DNA of 13,947 nucleotides, taken from NCBI GenBank assembly GCA_036525535.1, contig DATDAH010000019.1:1-13947 (forward strand), given 5' to 3'. The notes beneath the pieces were generated by a model. It was given only the letters and a program-made list of their open reading frames with translations, did not search any database and was not told the origin of the DNA. Positions 1 to 6,675 of this stretch are shown here, piece by piece; the first letter of the stretch is position 1, and every line of letters begins with the position of its first letter. Source of the DNA: DATDAH01 sp036525535 (lineage in GTDB: Bacteria > Actinomycetota > Acidimicrobiia > Acidimicrobiales > DATDAH01). Both the position numbers and the translations under genes were made by a program.

Positions 1-1
1 G

Positions 2-1396
2 GCCCACCCGTTCCTGCTCGAGTCCTTCGAGCCCAACGCGACCTTCGACCAGTGGACCTTCGTCGCCCGAGACGGCATCACCTTCCACGACGGAACGCCC
101 TTCGACGCCGACGCCATGATGGACCACTTCGAGCGCATGCGAGCCAGCACGCTGGTGGGCAACGCCATCCAGGCCATCACCGACGTCCAGAAGATCGACG
201 ACATGACGATCCAGATCAGCACGGACACGCCGTGGGTCGACTTCCCGATCTACTTCGCGGCCCAGCCCGGGTACGTCGCCTCGCCGACGTGGCTGGCCGC
301 GGTCGACGCCGGCACGGCCGACGCCACCGAGCCGGTCGGCACCGGCCCGTTCGTCTTCGCCGAGTACAACCCGGGCGACAACTTCCGGATGACCAAGAAC
401 GAGGACTACTGGCTGGAGGCGCCCGACGGCGAGCCCTACCCCTACCTCGACGAGATCGAGTTCCTCGTCCAGGAGGAGGACGCCACACGGTCCCGGGCCC
501 TGCAGTCCGGAGAGGTCGACATCACCCACACCGACCGGGGCCCGGACATCGAGGACCTCCGCCAGGCGGCCGACGCCGGGACCCTCGAGGTCTACGAGAT
601 GGACACCCGCCAAGGCGTCACCTACGCCCTGATCAACGTGGCCGCCGACTCGCCTCTCCAGGACGTCGAGGTCCGCCGGGCCTTCGCCATGGCCGTGGAT
701 CAGGAGTTCCGCAACGACTCGCGGTCCGCGGGGGTGTTCGACATCGCCAACGGGCCGTTCTCCCCGGGCACGATGGGGTATCTGGAGGACACGGGCTACC
801 CCGCCTATGACCCCGAAGGCGCGGCGGCCATCGTCGAGGAGTACGAGGCCGCGAACGGGCCGATCGAGTTCAGCTACCGGACCACGGCCGACCCCGACAA
901 CGCATTGACGGTCGAGCTGATCTCCCAGAACCTGGCCGACGTCGGCATCGACGTCACCATCGACCAGACCGAGCAGGGGGAGTTCATCCAGCAGGCCGTG
1001 CTGGGGAACTTCGAGGTCTTCACCTGGCGCGGTGGTGGCGCCATCGACCCCGAGACCGAGCGGGTCTGGTGGCACAGCGAGGACGCCGATCCCATCGGGG
1101 AGATCGCCTTGAACTTCGGACGGTTCCAGGATGACGTCATCGACGAGAACCTGCAGGTCCTGCGGGAGAGTCAGGACGAGGCCGAGCGCACCACGGCCGC
1201 CGAGAACATCAACCGGCGCTTCGGCGAGCAGGTGTACAACGTCTGGGCCGATTGGATCTTCTGGATCACGGCGTACCAGAACGACGTCCACGGGGTGCAG
1301 ACCCCGCTGGTCCTGCCCGACGGCTCCCCGGGCCTGGTCCAGGGGGTCGGGGCCAACGGCGCCATCAGCCTGCCCCAGATCTGGAAGGGCGAGTAG
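2..1396 (+). CDS. ABC transporter substrate-binding protein, family 5 (oligopeptide/dipeptide type), 5'-truncated by the window
   Basis: This is an extracytoplasmic solute receptor for an ABC importer, SBP_bac_5 family, whose usual cargo is peptides, nickel or opines. 464 residues are visible and the frame is open to the left edge, so roughly the first 80-120 residues, including the lipoprotein or secretion signal, lie outside. The visible part has the family signature 'ITFHDGTPFDADAMM' (about residues 26-40), then 'PVGTGPFVF' followed by the N-x-DYW element, 'YLDEIEFLV' and 'LINVAADSPLQDVEVRRAF' with a following 'AMAVDQ'. All are standard landmarks of this family in the right order. It ends at TAG 1394-1396. 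No permease or ATPase genes follow, because radA starts 72 bp downstream; they may lie upstream of the window. The substrate cannot be read from the sequence. Family assignment is secure. Confidence 0.92.
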   Translation, partial: AHPFLLESFEPNATFDQWTFVARDGITFHDGTPFDADAMMDHFERMRASTLVGNAIQAITDVQKIDDMTIQISTDTPWVDFPIYFAAQPGYVASPTWLAAVDAGTADATEPVGTGPFVFAEYNPGDNFRMTKNEDYWLEAPDGEPYPYLDEIEFLVQEEDATRSRALQSGEVDITHTDRGPDIEDLRQAADAGTLEVYEMDTRQGVTYALINVAADSPLQDVEVRRAFAMAVDQEFRNDSRSAGVFDIANGPFSPGTMGYLEDTGYPAYDPEGAAAIVEEYEAANGPIEFSYRTTADPDNALTVELISQNLADVGIDVTIDQTEQGEFIQQAVLGNFEVFTWRGGGAIDPETERVWWHSEDADPIGEIALNFGRFQDDVIDENLQVLRESQDEAERTTAAENINRRFGEQVYNVWADWIFWITAYQNDVHGVQTPLVLPDGSPGLVQGVGANGAISLPQIWKGE

Positions 1397-1420
1397 CGCT
1401 CTCCTACCGAACGTCTGTTC

Positions 1421-1426
1421 TATGCT
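1421..1426 (+). promoter_or_regulatory. Candidate -10 element (TATGCT) for a leaderless uORF before radA
   Basis: TATGCT is the best -10-like hexamer in the 72-bp gap between the solute-binding protein and radA. Seven bases separate it from an ATG at 1434, the spacing seen at other probable leaderless starts in this window. No convincing -35 box is present 16-18 bp upstream. Confidence 0.45.
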
Positions 1427-1433
1427 CGACGGC

Positions 1434-1472
1434 ATGCGGCTGTCACCCCCCCTTCGTAGGTTCGGGCCATGA
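1434..1472 (+). CDS. Possible 12-aa leader peptide overlapping the radA start
   Basis: An ATG at 1434 opens a 12-codon frame encoding MRLSPPLRRFGP. Its TGA (1470-1472) overlaps the radA ATG (1469) in an ATGA junction, the classic arrangement for translational coupling. A TATGCT hexamer ends seven bases before the ATG, suggesting a leaderless start. The peptide has a Pro-Pro pair, an Arg-Arg pair and a terminal Pro-stop, all features that can slow ribosomes. It lies too close to radA to be a stand-alone gene, and chance is possible at this length. Confidence 0.3.
   Translation: MRLSPPLRRFGP
1457..1462 (+). promoter_or_regulatory. Candidate -10 element (TAGGTT) for leaderless radA
   Basis: TAGGTT ends six bases before the radA ATG. 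Transcription would then begin at or very near the start codon. No Shine-Dalgarno sequence is present in front of radA, which agrees with leaderless expression. The hexamer lies inside the possible leader peptide frame, so the two mechanisms may be alternatives. Confidence 0.45.
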
Positions 1473-2836
1473 GCCGATCCCGGACCGTCCACCGCTGCTC
1501 GTCGTGCGGAGGCGCGTCGCCCCAGTGGGCCGGCCAGTGCCCGACGTGTGGCGAATGGAACACCCTGGTCGAGGAGGCCGTCCGGGCCATCGGTTGTCCG
1601 GTCGCGACCGCCATCGGCGAGCCGGCCCTGCTGGTCGGCGACGTGCCCACCGAGGAGCGCTCCCCGACCCCGACCGGGGTCGGGGAGGTCGACCGGGTGC
1701 TCGGCGGAGGCCTGGTGCCCGGCTCGGTGACCGTCATCGGCGGGGCCCCGGGCATGGGCAAGTCGACGCTGCTGCTCCAGGTGGCCGCCGCGGTCGCCGC
1801 CTCCGGTCGCACCGCGCTCTACTCCTCCTCGGAGGAGGCCCGGGTCCAGGTCCGGGCCCGGGCCGAGCGCCTCGGGGTCGTCACCGATCGCCTGTGGCTG
1901 CACGCCGAGCCCTCGGTCGACCACCTGCTGGCCACCGTCGACGACGTCCGCCCCGACCTGGTCGTGGTCGACTCCGTGCAGACGGCCTTCGACCCGGAGA
2001 CGGGCTCGGCGCCGGGCTCGCTCAACCAGGTGCGGGCGGTGGCCCAGCGCATGGTCATCGAGGCCCGGGCCCGGGGGTGTGCCGTCGTCCTCGTCGGCCA
2101 GGTGACCAAGGACGGCAACCTGGCCGGGCCCAAGGCCCTCGAGCACATCGTGGACACGGTCCTGGCCTTCGAGGGGGACAAGCACCACGCCCTGCGGCTC
2201 CTGCGGGCGGTCAAGCACCGCTACGGCGCCACCGACGACCTCGGGGTGCTGGAGATGACCGAGCTCGGCCTGGTCGGGGTCCCCGATCCCAGCGGCCTCT
2301 TCCTGGCCGGCCGGCGGCCGGGCGTGCCCGGGTCGGTCGTCGTGCCCACCCTCGACGGCCACCGACCGATCCTGGTCGAGGTCCAGGCCCTGGTCGCCGA
2401 GGTCGGTTACGTGCCGCCTCGCCGCTCGGCTCAGGGCATCGACGGCGGCCGGTTGGCCCTGCTCCTGGCCGTGCTCGAGACCCGGGTCGAGGTGACCACG
2501 GCCAAGGCCGAGGTCTACGCCCTCACGGCGGGCGGTGTCCGCCTGGTCGAGCCGGCCGGCGACCTCGGCCTCGCCCTCGCGGTCATCTCGGCGGCGGAGA
2601 ACGTCCCGTTGCCCGAGGACCTGGTCGCCGTGGGCGAGGTCGGCCTCGGTGGTGAGGTCCGGCCGGTCGGTCGCATCGAGCAGCGCCTGGCCGAGGCCGC
2701 CCGCCTCGGGTTCCGCCTCGCGGTCGTGCCCCGGGGAACCCCGGCGGTGCCCGGCCTGGTCCTCATCGAGGTCGGCCTCGTCCTCGAGGCCGTGGCCGCG
2801 ATCGGCCTGCTCGACGAGCGGGCGAAGGCGGCCTGA
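1469..2836 (+). CDS. radA: DNA repair ATPase RadA (Sms)
   Basis: RadA is a RecA-like hexameric ATPase that helps process recombination intermediates and branch migration; in mycobacteria it also binds and inhibits DisA. 455 aa is the normal length. Domains in order: an N-terminal zinc finger (C10-x2-C13, C24-x2-C27), a RecA-type ATPase core with Walker A 'GAPGMGKST' at 92-100 and a Walker B-like 'DLVVVDS' at 163-169, the RadA-specific motif at 249-253, and a Lon-like C-terminal domain containing 'GIDGGRLALLLAVLE' (323-337). The RadA motif reads KHRYG instead of the usual KNRFG, and the usual YVSGEES segment reads YSSSEEA (118-124). The start is fixed by the zinc finger beginning at residue 10. 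disA follows 47 bp downstream, the conserved actinobacterial neighbour. Confidence 0.96.
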   Translation: MSRSRTVHRCSSCGGASPQWAGQCPTCGEWNTLVEEAVRAIGCPVATAIGEPALLVGDVPTEERSPTPTGVGEVDRVLGGGLVPGSVTVIGGAPGMGKSTLLLQVAAAVAASGRTALYSSSEEARVQVRARAERLGVVTDRLWLHAEPSVDHLLATVDDVRPDLVVVDSVQTAFDPETGSAPGSLNQVRAVAQRMVIEARARGCAVVLVGQVTKDGNLAGPKALEHIVDTVLAFEGDKHHALRLLRAVKHRYGATDDLGVLEMTELGLVGVPDPSGLFLAGRRPGVPGSVVVPTLDGHRPILVEVQALVAEVGYVPPRRSAQGIDGGRLALLLAVLETRVEVTTAKAEVYALTAGGVRLVEPAGDLGLALAVISAAENVPLPEDLVAVGEVGLGGEVRPVGRIEQRLAEAARLGFRLAVVPRGTPAVPGLVLIEVGLVLEAVAAIGLLDERAKAA

Positions 2837-2843
2837 ACCGGGT

Positions 2844-2861
2844 CCCGGGCTACGGCTCGGG
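2844..2861 (+). terminator. UACG-tetraloop hairpin after radA
   Basis: Seven bases after the radA stop, CCCGGGC / GCTCGGG form a 7-bp stem (one G-U pair) closed by C-G around a TACG loop. C(UACG)G belongs to the very stable UNCG tetraloop class. No T-tract follows, so it is an actinobacterial-style terminator or a processing/attenuation element rather than a textbook intrinsic terminator. It sits just before the proposed disA -10 box. Confidence 0.45.
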
Positions 2862-2871
2862 GGTCCGGAGG

Positions 2872-2877
2872 TAGGAT
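2872..2877 (+). promoter_or_regulatory. Candidate -10 element (TAGGAT) for leaderless disA
   Basis: TAGGAT ends six bases before the disA GTG. A GGAGG at 2867-2871 could instead serve as a Shine-Dalgarno, but it is 12 bases from the GTG, which is long. The hexamer follows a hairpin that would end radA transcripts, so disA may be driven independently of radA. Confidence 0.42.
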
Positions 2878-2883
2878 CCCCTT

Positions 2884-3954
2884 GTGGAACCGGCCAGCGA
2901 CGCGATGCGCGCCGCCCTCGCGGCCACCGCCCCCGGGACGGCGCTGCGTGAGGGTCTTGACCGGATCCTGTCCAGCGGCATGGGCGCCCTGATCGTCATC
3001 GGGGACGGACCCCAGGTCTTGAACATCTGCTCCGGCGGCTTCCTGCTCGACGGTGCCTTCAGCCCCCAGCGCCTGTCGGAGCTGGCCAAGATGGACGGCG
3101 CCATCATCCTCTCGCCCGACGCCAGTCGGATCGCGCGGGCCAACGTCCACCTGGTCCCGAACCCCAACACCCCCACCTCCGAGACCGGGACCCGGCACCG
3201 CACCGCCGAGCGGGTGGCTCGCTCCATCGACGTGCCCGTCATCTCCGTTTCGGAGCGCATGGCCGCCATCGCCGTCTACGTGGGCGAGCAGAAGCACCGC
3301 CTCGACCCCATCCCCCGTCTCCTGGACGGCGCCAACCAGGCCCTGCGGGCGCTGGAGCGCTACCGCAGCCGTCTGGACGAGGTTTCCAGCAACCTGTCGG
3401 CCCTGGAGATCGAGGACCTGGTCACGATCCGTGATGTCGTCCAGGTGCTGCAGCGCACCGAGATGGTCCGCCGCATCGCCGGCGAGGTCGAGGGCTACGT
3501 GGTCGAGCTCGGCGTGGACGGCCGGCTGGTCCGCCTCCACCTCGACGAGCTCTACTTCGGTGTCGAGGACGACCGCCGCCTCGTCCTGCAGGACTACTTC
3601 CACGAGGACGCGGGCTGGCACCTCAAGGAGGCCATGGCCGGCCTGTCCTCGCTCGACACCGACCACTTGCTCGACTTCAAGAGCGTGGCTGCTGTGCTCC
3701 ACCTGCCCCTCGACGCCGACGATCTGGACGCCAGCGTCGAGCCGCGGGGCCACCGCCTGCTGTCCAAGGTCCCCCGCCTCCCCGAGTCCGTGGTCGACGG
3801 CATCGTCGAGCACATGGGCAGCCTGCAGAAGATCATGCGGGCCACCATCGCCGACCTGGTGAACGTGGAGGGCGTGGGCGAGACCCGGGCTCGGGCCATC
3901 AAGGAGGGCCTGAACCGCCTGGCCGAGACCTCCATCCTCGACCGGTACGGCTGA
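2884..3954 (+). CDS. disA: DNA integrity scanning diadenylate cyclase DisA
   Basis: DisA condenses two ATP into the second messenger c-di-AMP and scans DNA for branched structures, which inhibit its activity. 356 aa matches the family. The N-terminal DAC domain carries the DGA motif (71-73) and the 'GTRHRTA' segment (102-108) with the RHR triad at 104-106. A helical linker follows from about 140, and a C-terminal helix-hairpin-helix DNA-binding domain includes 'LVNVEGVGETRARAIKEG' near the end. The GTG start is supported by the family-typical N-terminal 'APGTALREGLDRIL' starting near residue 16. It lies directly downstream of radA, whose product restrains DisA in mycobacteria, and converges on crp with only 18 bp between stop codons. 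All catalytic landmarks are intact. Confidence 0.97.
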   Translation: MEPASDAMRAALAATAPGTALREGLDRILSSGMGALIVIGDGPQVLNICSGGFLLDGAFSPQRLSELAKMDGAIILSPDASRIARANVHLVPNPNTPTSETGTRHRTAERVARSIDVPVISVSERMAAIAVYVGEQKHRLDPIPRLLDGANQALRALERYRSRLDEVSSNLSALEIEDLVTIRDVVQVLQRTEMVRRIAGEVEGYVVELGVDGRLVRLHLDELYFGVEDDRRLVLQDYFHEDAGWHLKEAMAGLSSLDTDHLLDFKSVAAVLHLPLDADDLDASVEPRGHRLLSKVPRLPESVVDGIVEHMGSLQKIMRATIADLVNVEGVGETRARAIKEGLNRLAETSILDRYG

Positions 3955-3972
3955 GGACGCGAGGGGAGTCGC

Positions 3973-4632
3973 TCAGGACGCGCGGATCTCCATCTGCTGG
4001 CGGTTGGTGATCCGGTAGCGCCCGTCCTCCTGCTCCAGCCAGCCGAGGCGGAGGAACGAGGAGATGGCCTTGTTGACCCGCTCGCGGGAGGCGCCGACCA
4101 TGCCGGCCAGCTCCTCCTGGGTCACGGGTAGCTCGAACTCGTCGCTCTCGCCGGCCAGGTCGAGCAGGCGTTTGGCCGTGCGACCGGTGACGTCGAGGAA
4201 CATGGCGTCGGCCAGGGCCTCGTCGGTCACCCGGATGCGGCTGGCCAGCAGGGCCACGACGGGCCACAGCAGGGCCGGGTTGCGCTCGAACACGGCCCGC
4301 ACCGCCCCGTAGGGGACGGCCACCACCGACGACGGTTCGAGGGCCCGGGCCGCGGCGGAACGGCCATTGCCGTCGAACAGGCCCATCTCGCCGAAGAGGT
4401 CACCGGGCTCCATGAGGGCGACCACCGACTCCCGGCCGTCCAGGGCCACGTTGGCGATGGCGATGCGCCCGTCGAGCACGACGAAGAGCTCGTGGGCCTC
4501 GTCCTGCTCGTTGAACAGCACGTCGTTGCGCTCGAGCTGGCGCTCGACGGCGGCGGCGGCCACCTCGGCCACGCCCTCGGCGGGGAAGTCGGCGAAGAGC
4601 TGGACTTCGGCGAGGACGTCTGAGCGAACCAT
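3973..4632 (-). CDS. crp: Crp/Fnr-family transcriptional regulator, Crp/GlxR-like (cAMP-responsive)
   Basis: This is a 219-aa cyclic-nucleotide-binding transcription factor of the Crp/GlxR type. The N-terminal cNMP domain (about 8-125) has the phosphate-binding cassette 'FGEMGLFDGNGRSAA' (80-94) with the Glu (E82) and Arg-Ser pair (R91, S92) that contact cAMP in CRP. A dimerisation helix follows (about 125-150), then a winged helix-turn-helix in which 171-190 (TQEELAGMVGASRERVNKAI) holds the recognition helix. No Fnr-type cysteines are present. The gene is divergent from ispD; between them lies GTGACGTAGGTCAC, which fits the Crp/GlxR consensus, implying autoregulation. The ATG at 4632 is preceded by no Shine-Dalgarno but by TAACCT six bases away. 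The symbol is by family resemblance; cAMP as ligand is inferred. Confidence 0.88.
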   Translation of the reverse strand: MVRSDVLAEVQLFADFPAEGVAEVAAAAVERQLERNDVLFNEQDEAHELFVVLDGRIAIANVALDGRESVVALMEPGDLFGEMGLFDGNGRSAAARALEPSSVVAVPYGAVRAVFERNPALLWPVVALLASRIRVTDEALADAMFLDVTGRTAKRLLDLAGESDEFELPVTQEELAGMVGASRERVNKAISSFLRLGWLEQEDGRYRITNRQQMEIRAS

Positions 4633-4638
4633 GGCGGC

Positions 4639-4644
4639 AGGTTA
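4639..4644 (-). promoter_or_regulatory. Candidate -10 element (TAACCT) for leaderless crp
   Basis: On the minus strand TAACCT ends six bases before the crp ATG. The Crp operator begins at the very next base upstream, so bound Crp would cover the -10/-35 spacer and should block this promoter. Confidence 0.48.
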
Positions 4645-4658
4645 GTGACGTAGGTCAC
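4645..4658. promoter_or_regulatory. Crp/GlxR operator between crp and ispD
   Basis: GTGACGTAGGTCAC matches the inner 14 positions of the actinobacterial Crp/GlxR consensus TGTGANNTANNTCACA, including the central TA. It abuts the crp -10 box (repressing geometry). Its centre is about 37 bp upstream of the predicted ispD start, where it overlaps the place of a -35 box, which is not otherwise visible. One dimer could therefore repress crp and influence ispD-ispF-rlmB. The regulatory signs are inferred from geometry. Confidence 0.75.
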
Positions 4659-4670
4659 GGACCTGGTCCG
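4658..4670. repeat. Perfect 13-bp inverted repeat beside the Crp site
   Basis: CGGACC-T-GGTCCG has 6-bp arms around a single T. It shares one base with the end of the Crp operator and lies 5 bp upstream of the ispD -10 box. It could be a second operator or part of the ispD promoter architecture. No regulator is identified. Confidence 0.4.
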
Positions 4671-4675
4671 GCGGG

Positions 4676-4681
4676 TACCGT
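4676..4681 (+). promoter_or_regulatory. Candidate -10 element (TACCGT) for leaderless ispD
   Basis: TACCGT ends seven bases before the ispD GTG, and there is no Shine-Dalgarno in that interval. It would drive the ispD-ispF-rlmB operon. Confidence 0.42.
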
Positions 4682-4688
4682 CCGGCGC

Positions 4689-5312
4689 GTGGGCAGCGTC
4701 TGGACGATCGTCGTAGCCGCCGGCGCCGGCCACCGGTACGGCGGGGCCAAGCAGTACGAGCGCCTGGGCGACCGTCGGGTCATCGACTGGTCGCTGGCCA
4801 CCGCCGCGGCCGCGACCGACGGCGTGGTCGCCGTGGTGGCTGAGGCCGCTCCGGTCGAGCTCGTGGCCGACCACACGGTCACCGGTGGCCTGACCCGCTC
4901 GGCCTCGGTCCGGGCCGGCTTGGCTGCGGTTCCGGAGGCGGCCGACGTGATCGTGGTCCACGATGCGGCCCGGCCCCTGGCCTCGCCCGGCCTCTTCGCC
5001 GCTGTGATCGAAGCCGTGCGGGACGGCGCCGATGCCGCCCTGCCCGCCGTGCCGGTCACCGACACCATCCGCCACCGCGACGGCAGCCCGGTGGACCGCG
5101 ACGAGCTGGTGGCGGTCCAGACCCCACAGGCGTTCGCGGCCGGCCGGCTGCGGGCCGTCCACGCCCCGGAGCCGGAGGCCACCGACGACGCCTCGCTGGT
5201 CGAGGCGGCGGGAGGCACCGTCGTGGTCGTCGCGGGGGAGTCCCGCAACGCCAAGATCACCTCGCCCGACGACCTCGTGGTCGCCGCCGCCCTGCTCGGG
5301 GCCCCGGCGTGA
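4689..5312 (+). CDS. ispD: 2-C-methyl-D-erythritol 4-phosphate cytidylyltransferase IspD
   Basis: IspD transfers CMP from CTP to methylerythritol 4-phosphate, the third step of the MEP isoprenoid pathway. 207 aa is slightly compact for the family. The N-terminal nucleotide loop is 'AAGAGHRYGGAKQ' (10-22), retaining the catalytic Arg (R16) and Lys (K21). The usual PKQ has become AKQ (A20), a mild variation. Further signatures are 'VHDAARP' (90-96), 'VTDTIR' (123-128), 'VQTPQAF' (143-149), 'TDDASLVE' (165-172) and 'NAKITSPDDL' (187-196). The GTG start gives the typical 'VWTIVVAAG' N-terminus. It overlaps ispF by four bases (GTGA), so the two are translationally coupled. carD, often next to ispD in other actinobacteria, is absent; crp is in its place. 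Confidence 0.95.
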   Translation: MGSVWTIVVAAGAGHRYGGAKQYERLGDRRVIDWSLATAAAATDGVVAVVAEAAPVELVADHTVTGGLTRSASVRAGLAAVPEAADVIVVHDAARPLASPGLFAAVIEAVRDGADAALPAVPVTDTIRHRDGSPVDRDELVAVQTPQAFAAGRLRAVHAPEPEATDDASLVEAAGGTVVVVAGESRNAKITSPDDLVVAAALLGAPA

Positions 5313-5785
5313 GCGTCCGCGTCGGCCAGGGCTACGACGTCCACCCCTTCAGCGAGGATCCTGCCCGACCGCTGGTCCTCGGCGGGGTCACCGTCGACGG
5401 GAGCCCGGGCCTGGCCGGCCACAGCGACGCCGACGCCCTCGCCCACGCCTGTGCCGACGCCGTCCTGGGCGCGGCCGGCCTGGGCGACGTCGGCGATCAC
5501 TTCCCGGACACCGATCCTGAGTGGTCCGGCGCCGACAGCCTCACGCTGCTGGCCGAGGTCGTGCGCCTCGCCGCCGAGGCCGGCTGGCGGGTGGTCAACC
5601 TCGACGCCACCGTCATCGCCGAGCGGCCGAAGCTTGGCCTGCTGCGACCGCAGATGGCGGACCGTCTCACGGCGGTGGTCGGCGCGCCCGTCTCGGTGAA
5701 GGCCACCACCCACGAGGGCCTCGGCGCCATCGGTCGTGGCGAGGGCATCGCCTGCCTCGCCGTGGCTCTCCTCGAGGCGGACTGA
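5309..5785 (+). CDS. ispF: 2-C-methyl-D-erythritol 2,4-cyclodiphosphate synthase IspF
   Basis: IspF cyclises CDP-methylerythritol 2-phosphate with loss of CMP, the fifth step of the MEP pathway; it works as a trimer with a Zn or Mg site. 158 aa is the normal length. The metal ligands are all visible: D10 and H12 in 'GQGYDVHPF' and H46 in 'ALAHAC'. 'GHSDAD' (37-42) and the C-terminal 'ATTHEGLGAIGRGEGIA' (132-148) complete the signature. The GTG start lies in the last codons of ispD, and the TGA shares a base with the ATG of the next gene, so the three genes form one operon. IspE, the intervening step, is not in the window. Confidence 0.97.
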   Translation: MSVRVGQGYDVHPFSEDPARPLVLGGVTVDGSPGLAGHSDADALAHACADAVLGAAGLGDVGDHFPDTDPEWSGADSLTLLAEVVRLAAEAGWRVVNLDATVIAERPKLGLLRPQMADRLTAVVGAPVSVKATTHEGLGAIGRGEGIACLAVALLEAD

Positions 5786-6657
5786 TGGCGGCCCGACGCC
5801 CGCCTCGGGGCGGGGGCAAGGGTCGGCCCCCCGCGCGCAGCTCCGGTACCCGTTCCGGCTCGGCCCGCTCCGGCCCACCCCGCGGCCGCGGTCCGAAGCG
5901 CTCGGGCAGCAGCGGCCCGCCAGGCCTCGGGGGCGACCAGGTCGAAGGTCGTCAAGCCGTCCGGGAGGCCCTGCTCGGTCCCCGCACGGTCCGGGAGGTC
6001 CTCGTCGCCGCGGCGATGGACCCCGCTCCGATCCTCGACGACATCCGGGACCTGGCCCACGAGCAGCGGGTCGCCATCCGGGAGCTCAAGCGCTCGACCC
6101 TGGAAGCCCAGGCCCGCTCCGAGGCTCCCCAGGGGGTCGTGGCGATGGTCAGCCCGATCCAGCCCGTGGACCTCGAGGTCCTGGCCGCGGTGGACCGCCC
6201 GTTCCTCCTGGTCCTCGACGGCCTCCACGACCCCCAGAACCTGGGCGCGATCCTGCGCACAGCCGAAGCCGCGGGGGTCACCGGGGTCGTGCTGCCCCGG
6301 CACCGGTCGGTCCGGGTGACCGCCGCGGTGACGAAGACCGCGGCCGGCGCCGTGGAGTGGCTGCCGATGGCCGTCGTGGCCGGCGTCCCGACGGCGCTGA
6401 CCGAGCTCAAGGCGAAGGACGTCTGGGTCGTCGGCCTGGACCAGGACGCCGACCAGGGGTTCTGGGGCCTGTCGGTGGCCAACGACCCGGTGGCCCTGGT
6501 TCTGGGCAGCGAGGGCTCCGGCCTGGCCCGTCTCACCCGGGAGCGCTGTGACGTGGTCGCCGCCCTCCCGCTGGCCGGCCGCCTCGGGTCCCTGAACGTC
6601 AGCGCCGCCGCCGCCGTCGCCTGCTACGAGATCGCCCGCCTCCGCCAGGGCGGCTGA
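5785..6657 (+). CDS. rlmB: 23S rRNA (guanosine-2'-O)-methyltransferase RlmB-like, SpoU/TrmH family
   Basis: This is a SPOUT-class 2'-O-ribose methyltransferase. RlmB proteins modify G2251 of 23S rRNA. 290 aa: residues 1-50 are a basic, Gly/Pro/Ser/Arg-rich disordered extension; a SpoU substrate-binding domain starts near 52 ('QVEGRQAVREALL'). The trefoil-knot catalytic domain has motif 1 'DPQNLGAILRTAEAAG' (149-164), motif 2 'VLGSEGSGL' (239-247) and motif 3 'LGSLNVSAAAAVACYE' (267-282). The ATG at 5785 shares its A with the ispF TGA, and GAGGCGG lies just upstream as a Shine-Dalgarno. A longer in-frame extension from 5521 exists but lies inside ispF and is unlikely. cysS, commonly between ispF and rlmB elsewhere, is missing here. 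The exact target nucleotide is inferred from family and position. Confidence 0.9.
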   Translation: MAARRPPRGGGKGRPPARSSGTRSGSARSGPPRGRGPKRSGSSGPPGLGGDQVEGRQAVREALLGPRTVREVLVAAAMDPAPILDDIRDLAHEQRVAIRELKRSTLEAQARSEAPQGVVAMVSPIQPVDLEVLAAVDRPFLLVLDGLHDPQNLGAILRTAEAAGVTGVVLPRHRSVRVTAAVTKTAAGAVEWLPMAVVAGVPTALTELKAKDVWVVGLDQDADQGFWGLSVANDPVALVLGSEGSGLARLTRERCDVVAALPLAGRLGSLNVSAAAAVACYEIARLRQGG

Positions 6658-6675
6658 GCGCTCGGAGGCTCAGCC
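6652..6675. terminator. Bidirectional stem-loop over the convergent stop codons of rlmB and the Mo-hydroxylase gene
   Basis: GGCTGAGC (6652-6659) and GCTCAGCC (6668-6675) form a perfect 8-bp stem with an 8-base loop. The rlmB TGA is in the left arm and the stop of the minus-strand gene is in the right arm. There is no T-tract on either side, as is common for terminators in high-GC actinobacteria. Confidence 0.6.

Noticed and set aside
1252..2655. 467-aa open frame on the plus strand overlapping radA
   Set aside because: It is a +1 shadow of radA made mostly of Arg, Gly and Pro; the radA frame has all catalytic motifs.
2515..3813. 432-aa open frame on the minus strand
   Set aside because: It is antisense to the end of radA and most of disA, both certain genes; low-complexity Val/Asp/Gly/Gln composition.
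3951..3976. Terminator between disA and crp
   Set aside because: CTGAG/CTCAG gives only a 5-bp stem with a 16-base loop; too weak to annotate as a terminator on its own.
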